DNA of 64,000 nt from Acidithiobacillus marinus (GTDB taxonomy: Bacteria; Pseudomonadota; Gammaproteobacteria; Acidithiobacillales; Acidithiobacillaceae): contig NZ_MXAV01000036.1 of the NCBI RefSeq assembly GCF_002847505.1, positions 62,001 through 126,000 of the forward strand. The letters are read 5' to 3'. Shown here piece by piece: positions 1-8,400 of this stretch. Both the position numbers and the translations under genes were made by a program. The notes beneath the pieces are model-generated. The model was not told the DNA's origin, did no database searches, and saw nothing but the letters and a program-made list of their open reading frames with translations. The first letter of the stretch is position 1. Each line of letters opens with the position of its first letter.

Positions 1-937
1 GGATCAGCAGACCGAAACCATCCAGGGCATGTTTTACCCTGCTGCGCGGGAAGCCCAGGGATAGGGTGCTCACGGCAGGATAGGGGATGGCTGCCAGTTC
101 TTTGGCAAGGTTCGGGTGCAGGGTTTTCAGCAGGTCAGCGGCTTTGGGGGCAGGGAGGGCCAGAATGATTTTGGTGCTCCGCCAGCTTTGCCGGGCGCTG
201 TGTACTTCCCAGCTGCCGTCGGCGTGTTGTTCCAGGCGGTCAACGGGTGTCTGGCAATGAATGGGCCCGTGCAACTGCTCTGCCATGCGCAGGGGTAGGG
301 TCTGCAAACCTTGACGGAAAGAAATCAGACGCGTTTTGCTTTGTGGTGGTTTTTTCCGGCCTGCGAGGGCGGCTTTGAATAATGCGCCGTGTTCCTGTTC
401 CATGCGCTGCAGACGCGGAAGGGTGGCCGCTAAAGCCAGTTTTTGCGGATCTCCGGCAAACACCCCGGAAACAAAGGGATCGACCAGCCAGGTGAGCACT
501 TCGGGACCCAGGCGCCGCCGCACAAAATCGGCAATACTTTCTTCCCCAATACCCTGCTTCTGGCGCCGAAAGGGTTCGCTGAGCAGGCGTAGGCGGCCTT
601 GCAGGGAGAGTAATTTTCCGCTGAGCAGGACACCCGGTCCTAGGGGTACCGGTTGGTGATGACGGTTGAGTATGTAACGCCTTTTGGCCACGGCATTGGC
701 CTCAACCAGGTCAGCTTCCAGTTGCAGAGAGTGAATGAGGTCGGGGACGACTGGACCCTTGAGCATCAGCGAGTTTGGCCCGAGATCGCGCAGGTAGCCC
801 TCTTCCTCGCGACTCAGGATGTTGCCACCGACACGCGACCCGGCTTCCAGCACGCGTGCGGATACCCCCTGCTGCTGCAAAAAATAGGCACTGGCGAGAC
901 CGGAAAGTCCTCCGCCGATAATAATGACTGCGTCCAA
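1..937 (-). CDS. hemG: Protoporphyrinogen oxidase, 3' part missing at window edge
   Basis: This FAD-dependent amine-oxidase-fold protein should oxidise protoporphyrinogen IX to protoporphyrin IX in heme synthesis. About 312 residues are visible and the C-terminus lies outside the window. The N-terminus carries the dinucleotide-binding run VIIIGGGLSGLASAY, followed by the acidic strand end VLEAGSRVGG and the substrate-side motif DLGPNSLML typical of HemG/HemY-type (oxygen-dependent style) enzymes. No ATG is available; the chosen start is TTG at 937-935 because GGAG lies 8 nt upstream at 946-949, inside the 3' end of the upstream permease gene. The two genes are therefore tightly packed and probably co-transcribed. 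The family assignment is firm, the exact subtype (HemY against HemG naming) less so. Confidence 0.85.
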   Translation of the reverse strand, partial: MDAVIIIGGGLSGLASAYFLQQQGVSARVLEAGSRVGGNILSREEEGYLRDLGPNSLMLKGPVVPDLIHSLQLEADLVEANAVAKRRYILNRHHQPVPLGPGVLLSGKLLSLQGRLRLLSEPFRRQKQGIGEESIADFVRRRLGPEVLTWLVDPFVSGVFAGDPQKLALAATLPRLQRMEQEHGALFKAALAGRKKPPQSKTRLISFRQGLQTLPLRMAEQLHGPIHCQTPVDRLEQHADGSWEVHSARQSWRSTKIILALPAPKAADLLKTLHPNLAKELAAIPYPAVSTLSLGFPRSRVKHALDGFGLLI

Positions 938-942
938 GAGGC

Positions 943-1983
943 TTACTCCTTGCCCAGATAATAGGGGCTTTGCAAATACCAGCTCTGAAAATGCCGTAAT
1001 AAGGCCACTAATACGGCGGTGACAGGGAGAGCGAGTAAGAGGCCGATAAAGCCAAATAACTGTCCACCGGCCATGACCGCAAAAATCACGGCTACGGGAT
1101 GCAGACCAATACGGTCACCGACTAGGTAAGGGGTAAAGACCATACTTTCCAGAATCTGACCGATGAAGAATACCAGTAATACCCACAGTACCGATAGAAA
1201 TGTGCCTGTTTGTACATACATGGCCAAACTTGCCATCAGCACGCCGCTGATGACACCAAGGTAGGGAACAAAGCTCAGAATACCCGCTATCAGGCCGATG
1301 AGAATGGCGGTCTTGAGACCGATGATACTGAGTCCCAGGGCGTAGCTGCAGCCCAGGGCCAACATGACCAGTAGTTGTCCACGCAAAAAAGCCATGAGCA
1401 TGGCGTCGGCATCCCGACTCAAACGCCGTATCAGTTCCGCCTGCTTTTGCGGAATCCATTGATCAATGCGCGCCAGCAATCGCGGCCAGTCCCGTAACAG
1501 ATAAAACCCGAGCACCGGCACCAGAATGATGCTTAATGCTCCAGTGAGAAATCCTGATCCGGAGCTTAGCGCTACCTGTAGCCCATGTCCCAGCCATGCA
1601 GCCAGTTTCTGGGCGTTGCTGGTGGCGTAATGGGATATGGTCCCGCTATCCAGTTGAATGCCGGTTTCTGCGACAAGTTGGGGAATCAGGCGACTTTGCA
1701 GCAGGCTGGTATATTTTTGCAGGTAGTCGACAAAAAGCAGAGACTGATGGCGGATTACCGGTAACAGAGCCATGATGGTTCCTGCAAATACGATGAGAAC
1801 CAGGAGAAAGACCAGGGTGGTACCCCAGGTACGGCCGATGCGGTGGCGCTGTAAATAGCTGACCAACGGGTTGCCCAGATAAGCGAGAATGGCGGCCAGC
1901 AAAAAAGGAGTGAGCACCGGGGAAAGACGCATGGTCAGCCAGCCCAGCAGGATCAGGGTAGCCAGAAAAAAAAAGCGTTGCAT
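943..1983 (-). CDS. AI-2E family (PerM-like) membrane permease
   Basis: A 346-residue polytopic membrane protein of the AI-2E exporter superfamily (PF01594). Hydrophobic segments cluster at the N-terminus (FFFLATLILLGWL, LLAAILAYLGNPLVSYL) and in the C-terminal half, where the conserved stretch GLIAGILSFVPYLGVISGVL and the final GLLLALPVTAVLVALL are diagnostic. A soluble central segment separates the two halves. Substrates of the family are diverse (signals, ions, unknown solutes) and cannot be told from sequence. The stop codon lies 5 nt before the TTG start of the heme gene, so these form one operon. The ATG at 1983 has a GGAG about 12 nt upstream. A second family member occurs at 36582. 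Confidence 0.88.
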   Translation of the reverse strand: MQRFFFLATLILLGWLTMRLSPVLTPFLLAAILAYLGNPLVSYLQRHRIGRTWGTTLVFLLVLIVFAGTIMALLPVIRHQSLLFVDYLQKYTSLLQSRLIPQLVAETGIQLDSGTISHYATSNAQKLAAWLGHGLQVALSSGSGFLTGALSIILVPVLGFYLLRDWPRLLARIDQWIPQKQAELIRRLSRDADAMLMAFLRGQLLVMLALGCSYALGLSIIGLKTAILIGLIAGILSFVPYLGVISGVLMASLAMYVQTGTFLSVLWVLLVFFIGQILESMVFTPYLVGDRIGLHPVAVIFAVMAGGQLFGFIGLLLALPVTAVLVALLRHFQSWYLQSPYYLGKE

Positions 1984-2138
1984 ACGCGGCGAACACTCCG
2001 TCTTGGTGAGACATCCATGGGCAGAATAGCTCAGTCGAGCCGGGTTCGGCTATGGTTTCAGGATTATTCTGCCAATCGATTTGTTTGAAATCCGAGGATG
2101 GTGTAACGTCAAGCCAAAATCATTTTCAAGAGTTTGTA

Positions 2139-3989
2139 ATGCCGGAAGCTACCCCCAATACATCTGAAGCTTTGTCCCATGTAATCGAAAGAGAAGTCGG
2201 CGGCTGGCAGGGCAGGCTGCGCCGCAACCCCTTATTTCATCTATTGCTGGCTTTGTTCGTCGGGATTATTGCCGGACTGGGAGCTGTGGCTTTTCGCCGC
2301 CTCATCGGGTTGATGCATAATCTTTTTTTCTTCGGCCAGTGGTCTTTTTCCTTTAACGCCCTCCAACATTCCGCTACCAGTGTCTGGGGCGCCGGGATTA
2401 TTCTGGCGCCGATCATCGGCGGTTTGATGGTAGTCTGGCTGGTACGCACTTTTGCGCCTGAAGCCAAGGGCCACGGTGTTCCGGAAGTCATGGATGCCAT
2501 TTATTACAAACGCGGGGTGATTCGTCCGGCGGTGGTACTCATCAAGGCGCTGGCTTCATCTATTTCCATTGGCAGTGGCGGGTCCGTAGGTCGGGAAGGC
2601 CCTATCATACAGATGGGTGCTGCCTTTGGCTCGAGTCTCTCCAAATGGTTGCGTCTTCTTGAGTGGCAGCGTCTGGGTCTGATTGCAGCGGGTGCCGGGG
2701 CGGGTATTGCCGCCACCTTCAATACCCCCGTGGGTGGTATCCTCTTTGCTGTTGAACTGATGCTGGTAGAAGTCAGTGCCCGTACACTCGTGCCAGTCAT
2801 GATCGCCACTGGAACGGCCACTTTTGTGTCACGTCTGTTTCTGGGGAATCACCCTTCATTTGTGATTCCTGCCAGTATTATTGCCAGCACCGCTCATGAA
2901 ACAGCTGTAGACTATGCGGCATATATCGTTTTTGGTCTGCTGGTGGGCGGGGTCGGCCTGCTTTTTACCAACACCCTGTACTGGACTGAGGACCTGCTGG
3001 AAAAATGGCTTAAAAATGCTTACCTACGTGCTGTTATAGGGATGGCCGCTGTAGGCTTGACTATGTATTTGGTCCAGCGCTTCACTGGTCATTATTATGT
3101 GGAAGGCGTTGGCTATGCGACCGTTCAGGATGTGCTGGAAAGTACGCTGCAGAATCCGGGGTTTCTGCTGCTGTTACTGGTCTTGAAGGTGTTTTCCTTT
3201 TCGGTGACTCTGGGCTCAGGAGGTTCCGGAGGGGTATTTTCGCCTTCGCTCTTTGTCGGCGCTGTTCTGGGAGGCGCATTTGCGGCGTTGGTCACGCAAT
3301 GGATTCCGGGGTATCAAATGGGCATGGCGGTGGGCGCAGCCCTGGGCATGGCGGGAATGGTGGGAGCGTCAACCGGTGCCGCAGTAACTGGTGCCGTCAT
3401 GATTTTTGAAATGACCAATGATTATCACATCATTATACCGTTGATCGTGGTGTCCGGTCTGGCTTTCGGGGTACGCAGACTGGTGACCCGCGAGAGTATT
3501 TATACCCGTAAACTGATCCGGCGCGGACATTTCATCCCTGAAGCCCGGCATAGTAACCTTTATCTCATGCGTCCGGCAGCCCAACTCATCGAAACCCCCA
3601 TGGTTCGTCTGCGTGGTGAGCGCACACTGGAAGACCTGCAGAAAATTCTCCTGCATCGCCGGGAGCTCCCCCATGTGCTCATCATTGAAGGGACGATGCC
3701 GTTGGCGGTGATTCCAGCCCATCGGGTGGCAGAAATTTTGCGTCGGGAAATCCGTGCGGTGCCCTTGCGGGATCTGGCCAGTACCGACTGGGTGGCGGTG
3801 ACAGAAGACAGTCAGCTCTACGATCTGGTAGCAAGACTAAGGGCCTGCGCCTGCGAAACCGCGCTGCTCTGCAAGCAGGACCCCCCGGAGCATCATGAGG
3901 ACGTGGTGGCGGTAGTAACCGTCGAAGATATTCTTATTTATGCCTCTCTGCCCCAGGTATTGCTGCGTCCGGAGCGGAACCCGCTATGA
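2139..3989 (+). CDS. CLC-type chloride channel/antiporter with C-terminal CBS-like pair
   Basis: A 616-residue CLC protein. The anion-path motifs are visible: GHGVP (GSGIP position), GSGGSVGREGP with the gating glutamate, and GSGGSGGVFSP. The last 120 residues after the membrane core resemble a CBS-domain pair that would sense nucleotides in the cytoplasm. Two positions differ from E. coli ClC-ec1: the filter serine is His, and the internal proton glutamate after the ILFAVE segment is Leu. The family includes channels and 2Cl-/H+ exchangers; in acidophiles they are thought to help reversed charge balance and acid resistance. I chose the ATG at 2139 because homology begins after it; an in-frame upstream start at 2052 would add 29 unlikely residues. 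A second CLC gene follows 25 nt downstream. Confidence 0.88.
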   Translation: MPEATPNTSEALSHVIEREVGGWQGRLRRNPLFHLLLALFVGIIAGLGAVAFRRLIGLMHNLFFFGQWSFSFNALQHSATSVWGAGIILAPIIGGLMVVWLVRTFAPEAKGHGVPEVMDAIYYKRGVIRPAVVLIKALASSISIGSGGSVGREGPIIQMGAAFGSSLSKWLRLLEWQRLGLIAAGAGAGIAATFNTPVGGILFAVELMLVEVSARTLVPVMIATGTATFVSRLFLGNHPSFVIPASIIASTAHETAVDYAAYIVFGLLVGGVGLLFTNTLYWTEDLLEKWLKNAYLRAVIGMAAVGLTMYLVQRFTGHYYVEGVGYATVQDVLESTLQNPGFLLLLLVLKVFSFSVTLGSGGSGGVFSPSLFVGAVLGGAFAALVTQWIPGYQMGMAVGAALGMAGMVGASTGAAVTGAVMIFEMTNDYHIIIPLIVVSGLAFGVRRLVTRESIYTRKLIRRGHFIPEARHSNLYLMRPAAQLIETPMVRLRGERTLEDLQKILLHRRELPHVLIIEGTMPLAVIPAHRVAEILRREIRAVPLRDLASTDWVAVTEDSQLYDLVARLRACACETALLCKQDPPEHHEDVVAVVTVEDILIYASLPQVLLRPERNPL

Positions 3990-4014
3990 ATGATAACCGA
4001 TTGCAGTTTTGCGC

Positions 4015-5433
4015 ATGAAATGGTCCTGGGCAAACCTGCGCCACTCATTACACCGGGAACTGTCACCGGCTGAGGAAAGTCCGGGGTTGATCATTCTGGG
4101 GGCCTTTGTCGGATTATTCACTGGCGCGGGAGCCCTGCTGTTTCATTATCTGATCGCCTTGCTCCACAATCTTTTTTTTCAGGGTCACTGGAGCTTTTAT
4201 TATAACGAACATCTGCCCTCGGTGCCTGCGCCCTGGGGGCCCTGGCTGATTCTGGTGCCCGTTTTGGGTGCCTTGCTGGTTACCATTCTGGTGCAACGGG
4301 TGGCTGCTGAGGTGGAAGGGGCCGGCGTCAGTCAGGTGATGGATGCCGTTCATACAGACGGCGGACGTATGCGCCCCATTGTGGCTTTGTTGCGGCCCGT
4401 GGCCACGGCACTGACTCTGGGTTCGGGCGGCTCGGCCGGGCGGGAAGGGCCTGCCATGCAATTTGGTGCGGCTATTGGTGCCTTCATGGGTCACTTGTTG
4501 CCCATGTCGGATAAGCGGCGTATTCATCTGGTAGGCTGTGGAGTGGGAGCGGGTATTGCAGCCGTATTTAATGCCCCCCTGGGTGGCTGGTTTTTCGCCA
4601 TGGAAGTGATTGTGCCTGATTGGCGACCCTGGACCGTGCTTTCCACGTTGGTGGCGACCATTTCTGCGACCTGGATTACGGAACTCGGGCTTGGCAATTT
4701 TCATCTCTTGGCATACGTGTCCACCAAAACGATTTCAGGAAGCCTCACCTTGCCCGTATTTGCGCTTCTGGGAATTATGACAGGGTTAGCGAGCTTTCTT
4801 TTTATCCAGATGCTGACCTGGACAGGACAAATCAGCAAACAATATTTTCCCAACCCTTATTTGCGGCATATGAGTGGCATGTTGCTGGTGGGTCTGATGC
4901 TTTATGGATTATTTCTGTTTACCGGCCATTATTATCTGATCGGGGGGAGTTATTTTGCCATATCGGAGATACTGACCGGTCAATTGCACCTGGTTGGTTT
5001 TTTGATTTTGTTGTTGATCCTGAAAGGAATCGCCACCAGCTTGACTATTGGCACCGGAGGTTCGGGAGGAATATTTTCCCCTTCACTGTTTATAGGTGCA
5101 GCTATTGGCGCTGGCGCAGGATATCTGGCGGATGCTCTGTTGGGTTGGCACGGCAGTGTGCCGCTTTTTGCCATGTGTGGCATGGCGGGGATGGTGGGCG
5201 CCACTACCGGGGCCTTGATCAGTGCCCCGGTGATGGTCGTTGAGCTGACCAATAATTACCATATTTTATTGCCTGCCATGGTCACGGCGCTGACTGCTTT
5301 CGCGCTCCGTCGAGTCTTTCTGGAACAAAGTATATACACCTATCCACTCTTCAAAAAAGGGTTGGATATTCCTGAAAATCATTATGTTGTGCAGGAAAAA
5401 TTACACATGGACGATGCGTCCGGTAAACCATAA
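4015..5433 (+). CDS. CLC-type chloride channel/antiporter, no CBS domain
   Basis: A 472-residue CLC paralogue placed directly after the CBS-bearing one. It shows GAGVS at the first filter motif, GSGGSAGREGP with the gating glutamate, and GTGGSGGIFSP. The position of the internal proton glutamate reads FAMEV, so it is Val, as in CLC channels. It lacks the cytoplasmic CBS tail and ends soon after the last helix with a short polar tail. The start is uncertain: TTG 4009 or ATG 4015 both lack a strong ribosome site. The tandem arrangement with shared orientation suggests one operon with the MFS gene that follows 13 nt after its stop. Confidence 0.86.
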   Translation: MKWSWANLRHSLHRELSPAEESPGLIILGAFVGLFTGAGALLFHYLIALLHNLFFQGHWSFYYNEHLPSVPAPWGPWLILVPVLGALLVTILVQRVAAEVEGAGVSQVMDAVHTDGGRMRPIVALLRPVATALTLGSGGSAGREGPAMQFGAAIGAFMGHLLPMSDKRRIHLVGCGVGAGIAAVFNAPLGGWFFAMEVIVPDWRPWTVLSTLVATISATWITELGLGNFHLLAYVSTKTISGSLTLPVFALLGIMTGLASFLFIQMLTWTGQISKQYFPNPYLRHMSGMLLVGLMLYGLFLFTGHYYLIGGSYFAISEILTGQLHLVGFLILLLILKGIATSLTIGTGGSGGIFSPSLFIGAAIGAGAGYLADALLGWHGSVPLFAMCGMAGMVGATTGALISAPVMVVELTNNYHILLPAMVTALTAFALRRVFLEQSIYTYPLFKKGLDIPENHYVVQEKLHMDDASGKP

Positions 5434-5446
5434 GCAAGGAGTTTAT

Positions 5447-6835
5447 ATGAAAAATCCTGAAGCCGCATTGAATCAAAAGGAGCGCCGTGCCGTATTTTCC
5501 CTGGCCGGTATATTTGGCCTGCGTTTGTTGGGCCTGTTTCTGGTGCTACCGGTGTTTTCCGTCTATGCCCACGGACTCAGGGGCGCCATGGATCATCCGG
5601 TTCTGATTGGTATTGCGCTGGGTGCCTATGGTTTGACCCAGGCATTTTTTCAGATTCCCTTTGGCAAGCTTTCTGACAAGTGGGGACGCAAGCCAGTCAT
5701 TGCCGTAGGCTTGCTGATTTTTGCTATCGGTAGTGCCATTGCCGCAACGGCGACCAGCATCGAATGGTTGCTGATTGGCCGGATTGTCCAGGGAGCGGGC
5801 GCGGTGGCCGCGGCCATTATCGCGCTGACGGCTGATCTGGTGCGGGAGGAACGCTGGACCAAGGCGATGGCCATCATTGGGATTACCATCGGCATCAGTT
5901 TCAGTATCTCCCTGATTCTTTCCGCGCCTCTGGCCCACTGGATCGGGGTCAGTGGCATATTCTGGCTGACGGCGGTACTGTCTCTCGCTGCTATCGGTGT
6001 GCTCTATCTGGTCATTCCGGCGGTTCCTAACCGCTTTCATCGCGATGCAGAAATGAGCCCGGCCATGCTGGGGGATGTGCTGCGCGATCCCAGTTTGTTG
6101 CGTCTGGATTTCGGGATTTTTTCCCTGCACACCGGGCTGACCGCTATATTCGTAGTCCTGCCCCTGGTGCTGATTGATCCCCGGCATCCATTACTGAGTC
6201 TGAGTGATCAGTGGATGCTCTACCTGCCCGTCATGTTGCTTTCATTTGTGGCCATGTTGCCCATGATCATCGTTGGAGAGGCCAAGCGGAAACTCAAGGA
6301 AGTCTTCATCATCGCCATTGCGATCTTGCTGGTTTCGGTCATTCTCATGGCGCTGTCGGCCCATAATATCTGGTTGATTGCCGTGGCACTTTTCCTGTTT
6401 TTCATGGGCTTCAATGTGTTGGAAGCCAGTCTGCCTTCTTTGGTGGCGAAGTTCTGCCATCCCGGTGCCAAGGGAACAGCCACTGGGGTGTACACTACCT
6501 CCGAATTTCTCGGCGCATTTTGCGGGGGCTTGCTGGGGGGGCTGCTTTATATTCCAGGGGCGCGTGATTACAGCACCATTTTCTGGGCGGTAGCCATTAT
6601 TTACGCCTTATGGTTGGTCGTGGCCATCACCATGCAACGCCCACGTTATCTGGCCACCCGGGTATTTACGCTGACCGAAGCCGCTGAGCGCCAGAGTAAT
6701 CTGGAAAAGCGCTTGCTGGAGCTGCCGGGTATTGCCGAAGTGGCAGTATTTAAGGATGAAGGCGCGGTCTACTGCAAAGTGGATAGCAAGGTGTACGACG
6801 AGGCGGCGGTAATGGGGGTGCTGACCGGAGCCTGA
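5447..6835 (+). CDS. yajR: MFS transporter with C-terminal YAM domain (YajR-like)
   Basis: A 462-residue major facilitator carrier with 12 predicted helices. The loop 2-3 motif A is clear (GKLSDKWGRKPVIAVG). After helix 12 a soluble C-terminal domain of about 65 residues begins at VFTLTEAAERQSNLEKRL and contains LPGIAEVAVF and a YCKVD strand, matching the ferredoxin-like YAM domain of E. coli YajR. YajR is a proton-driven exporter of unknown physiological substrate. The ATG at 5447 has a perfect AAGGAG 5 nt upstream, which excludes the earlier in-frame start at 5384. It probably shares the CLC transcript. Confidence 0.88.
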   Translation: MKNPEAALNQKERRAVFSLAGIFGLRLLGLFLVLPVFSVYAHGLRGAMDHPVLIGIALGAYGLTQAFFQIPFGKLSDKWGRKPVIAVGLLIFAIGSAIAATATSIEWLLIGRIVQGAGAVAAAIIALTADLVREERWTKAMAIIGITIGISFSISLILSAPLAHWIGVSGIFWLTAVLSLAAIGVLYLVIPAVPNRFHRDAEMSPAMLGDVLRDPSLLRLDFGIFSLHTGLTAIFVVLPLVLIDPRHPLLSLSDQWMLYLPVMLLSFVAMLPMIIVGEAKRKLKEVFIIAIAILLVSVILMALSAHNIWLIAVALFLFFMGFNVLEASLPSLVAKFCHPGAKGTATGVYTTSEFLGAFCGGLLGGLLYIPGARDYSTIFWAVAIIYALWLVVAITMQRPRYLATRVFTLTEAAERQSNLEKRLLELPGIAEVAVFKDEGAVYCKVDSKVYDEAAVMGVLTGA

Positions 6836-6919
6836 AGTTGTCAGCGGATGGGTGTCTGTTTTTTACCCGTCGGGATGGTAGGAGGCTAGGCACCACCCCG
6901 GCGGAAAAGCCCGGGAAAA

Positions 6920-8245
6920 TCAGGCAGTCTTTTTCAGCAGGGCATTGATGGCGGCAAGATCTGCCATGTTGATTTGCCCAGAAGCCGCCTTGAGCTGGAC
7001 TCTGGCAATGATCTGGTTATAAAAGGCGACGTTGTAGTCCTGTTCGGCGCGCACATAATCTGTGGCGGTGTGCAGCAGGTCGATAATGGAGCGGGTGCCG
7101 ACCTCATAGCCCTTGCGGGTACCTTCCAGGGATATTTGAGCGGAATCCACGGTTTCCTTGGCCGCCTTCAGTTGGGCCACGCTGTCTTTCAGATTGAGAA
7201 AGGCGGTTTGGGTGTTCAGGGTTACTTCATCGCGAATGTTGGCCACATGATCGACGCTGGCCACGCTTTGCGCCTGAGCTTTTTGTACGGATGAAGAGAT
7301 CCCGCCACCTTCATAAAGCGGTACAGAAAGATTCAGGCTGACTCCGGCCTGGTTCATGACCAGACCAGGGAAAGGATTGCCCAAAGCGTGCTGGGCAACC
7401 CCTTGCAGGTTAACCACCGGCCAACGTGCCCGTTGTTGATATTGCACCTGTTGCTGGGCGGTATGGAGTTGGGCTTGCGCCTGGTGCATCAGAGGCTGAT
7501 CCTGGATGGCACTGTTTACCCAGCTTTGCATGTTATCAGGTTGCGGACCCAGGGCCCGATAATGACCCAGGGGTTCCAGTTGCGTGACAGGCGCGTGGGT
7601 CAGACTTTGCAATTGTTTTTTCGCCACTGCGACGCCATTGCTGGCCTTGATGACATCTGCTTCGGCAGCATCTACCCGTGCTTTTGCTTCACGCACGGCA
7701 ATGATGTCACCGGTGCCGATTTTCAGAGTGGCTTCGGTTTGTTTGTAGATGCTTTCCAAGAGGGACTTCTGCTTTTGCGCTACCTGTTCCTGAGCCTGGG
7801 CCTCCAGTACGCCGAAGTAGGCTTTGGCTACTTGCAGCGCGAGTTGCTGTTCAGTATAAGTCAAGGCGGCGGCACTGGCCTGGATGCGGCTGTCGGCCTG
7901 TTTAAGGGCAGTCCAGGCCTGACCGTTGAATACGGATTGAGTGATGTTGACACTGTAACTATCTGAGAGATAGCCACGGTTGATGGATACATCGCCAAAT
8001 CCGGTGATGTTGGCGGTATTGAAGCCAACCGCTGCGCCGACGCCAACATGGGGTAAGAGGGCCGCACGAGCGAGGGGTTTGTCCTGCATTTGTGCGCTGA
8101 GTTCGGCGCGGGCCTGAGCCAGAACCGGGTCGGTATGGTAAGCCTGTTGATAGGCGTCAATCAGATTCTCAGCCCAGGCAGGGCTGCTCAACAGACAGGT
8201 GGCAACAAGCAACGAAAAAGACGAGGCAGAATGTTTGGTGCGCAT
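6920..8245 (-). CDS. tolC: TolC-type outer membrane efflux protein
   Basis: A 441-residue outer membrane factor. A signal peptide (MRTKHSASSFSLLVATCLLSSPAWA) precedes mature ENLIDAYQQAYHTDP, the usual TolC entry motif. Two internally related halves rich in Gln/Ala heptads (about residues 30-230 and 240-435) give the alpha-barrel, and AGVSLNLSVPLYEGG is the family strand motif. It would be the exit duct for RND, ABC or MFS pumps; no partner pump is adjacent, so it may serve the RND system at 27848. The start at 8245 is supported by AGGAA 6 nt upstream; the longer ORF start at 8314 would precede the signal peptide. A 16-bp palindrome lies 36 nt upstream. Confidence 0.9.
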   Translation of the reverse strand: MRTKHSASSFSLLVATCLLSSPAWAENLIDAYQQAYHTDPVLAQARAELSAQMQDKPLARAALLPHVGVGAAVGFNTANITGFGDVSINRGYLSDSYSVNITQSVFNGQAWTALKQADSRIQASAAALTYTEQQLALQVAKAYFGVLEAQAQEQVAQKQKSLLESIYKQTEATLKIGTGDIIAVREAKARVDAAEADVIKASNGVAVAKKQLQSLTHAPVTQLEPLGHYRALGPQPDNMQSWVNSAIQDQPLMHQAQAQLHTAQQQVQYQQRARWPVVNLQGVAQHALGNPFPGLVMNQAGVSLNLSVPLYEGGGISSSVQKAQAQSVASVDHVANIRDEVTLNTQTAFLNLKDSVAQLKAAKETVDSAQISLEGTRKGYEVGTRSIIDLLHTATDYVRAEQDYNVAFYNQIIARVQLKAASGQINMADLAAINALLKKTA

Positions 8246-8281
8246 GACCGATTCCTGTTCCTGAGCAGACACCAGACAATA

Positions 8282-8297
8282 CCGACCGATCGGTCGG
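8282..8297. promoter_or_regulatory. Perfect 16-bp palindrome, candidate TetR-family operator
   Basis: CCGACCGATCGGTCGG is a perfect palindrome in the 155-bp divergent region between tolC (start 8245) and pabB (start 8401). ACCGA/TCGGT half-sites are typical of TetR-family efflux regulators. No regulator gene is adjacent. Assignment as an operator is inference. Confidence 0.5.
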
Positions 8298-8400
8298 CGG
8301 TCAAGAGAGATCATCGTCTGATCATTGCTTACGGGCGCTGGAGGCCTTGGGCAAAGTGCTCAGCATCCCCTATGCTACGACATGATAATGGCTCAGGATC

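Noticed and set aside
6880-6919. CCCGG/CCGGG hairpin as terminator between yajR and tolC
   Set aside because: The stem is only 5 bp with a 9-nt loop and there is no T tract on either side.
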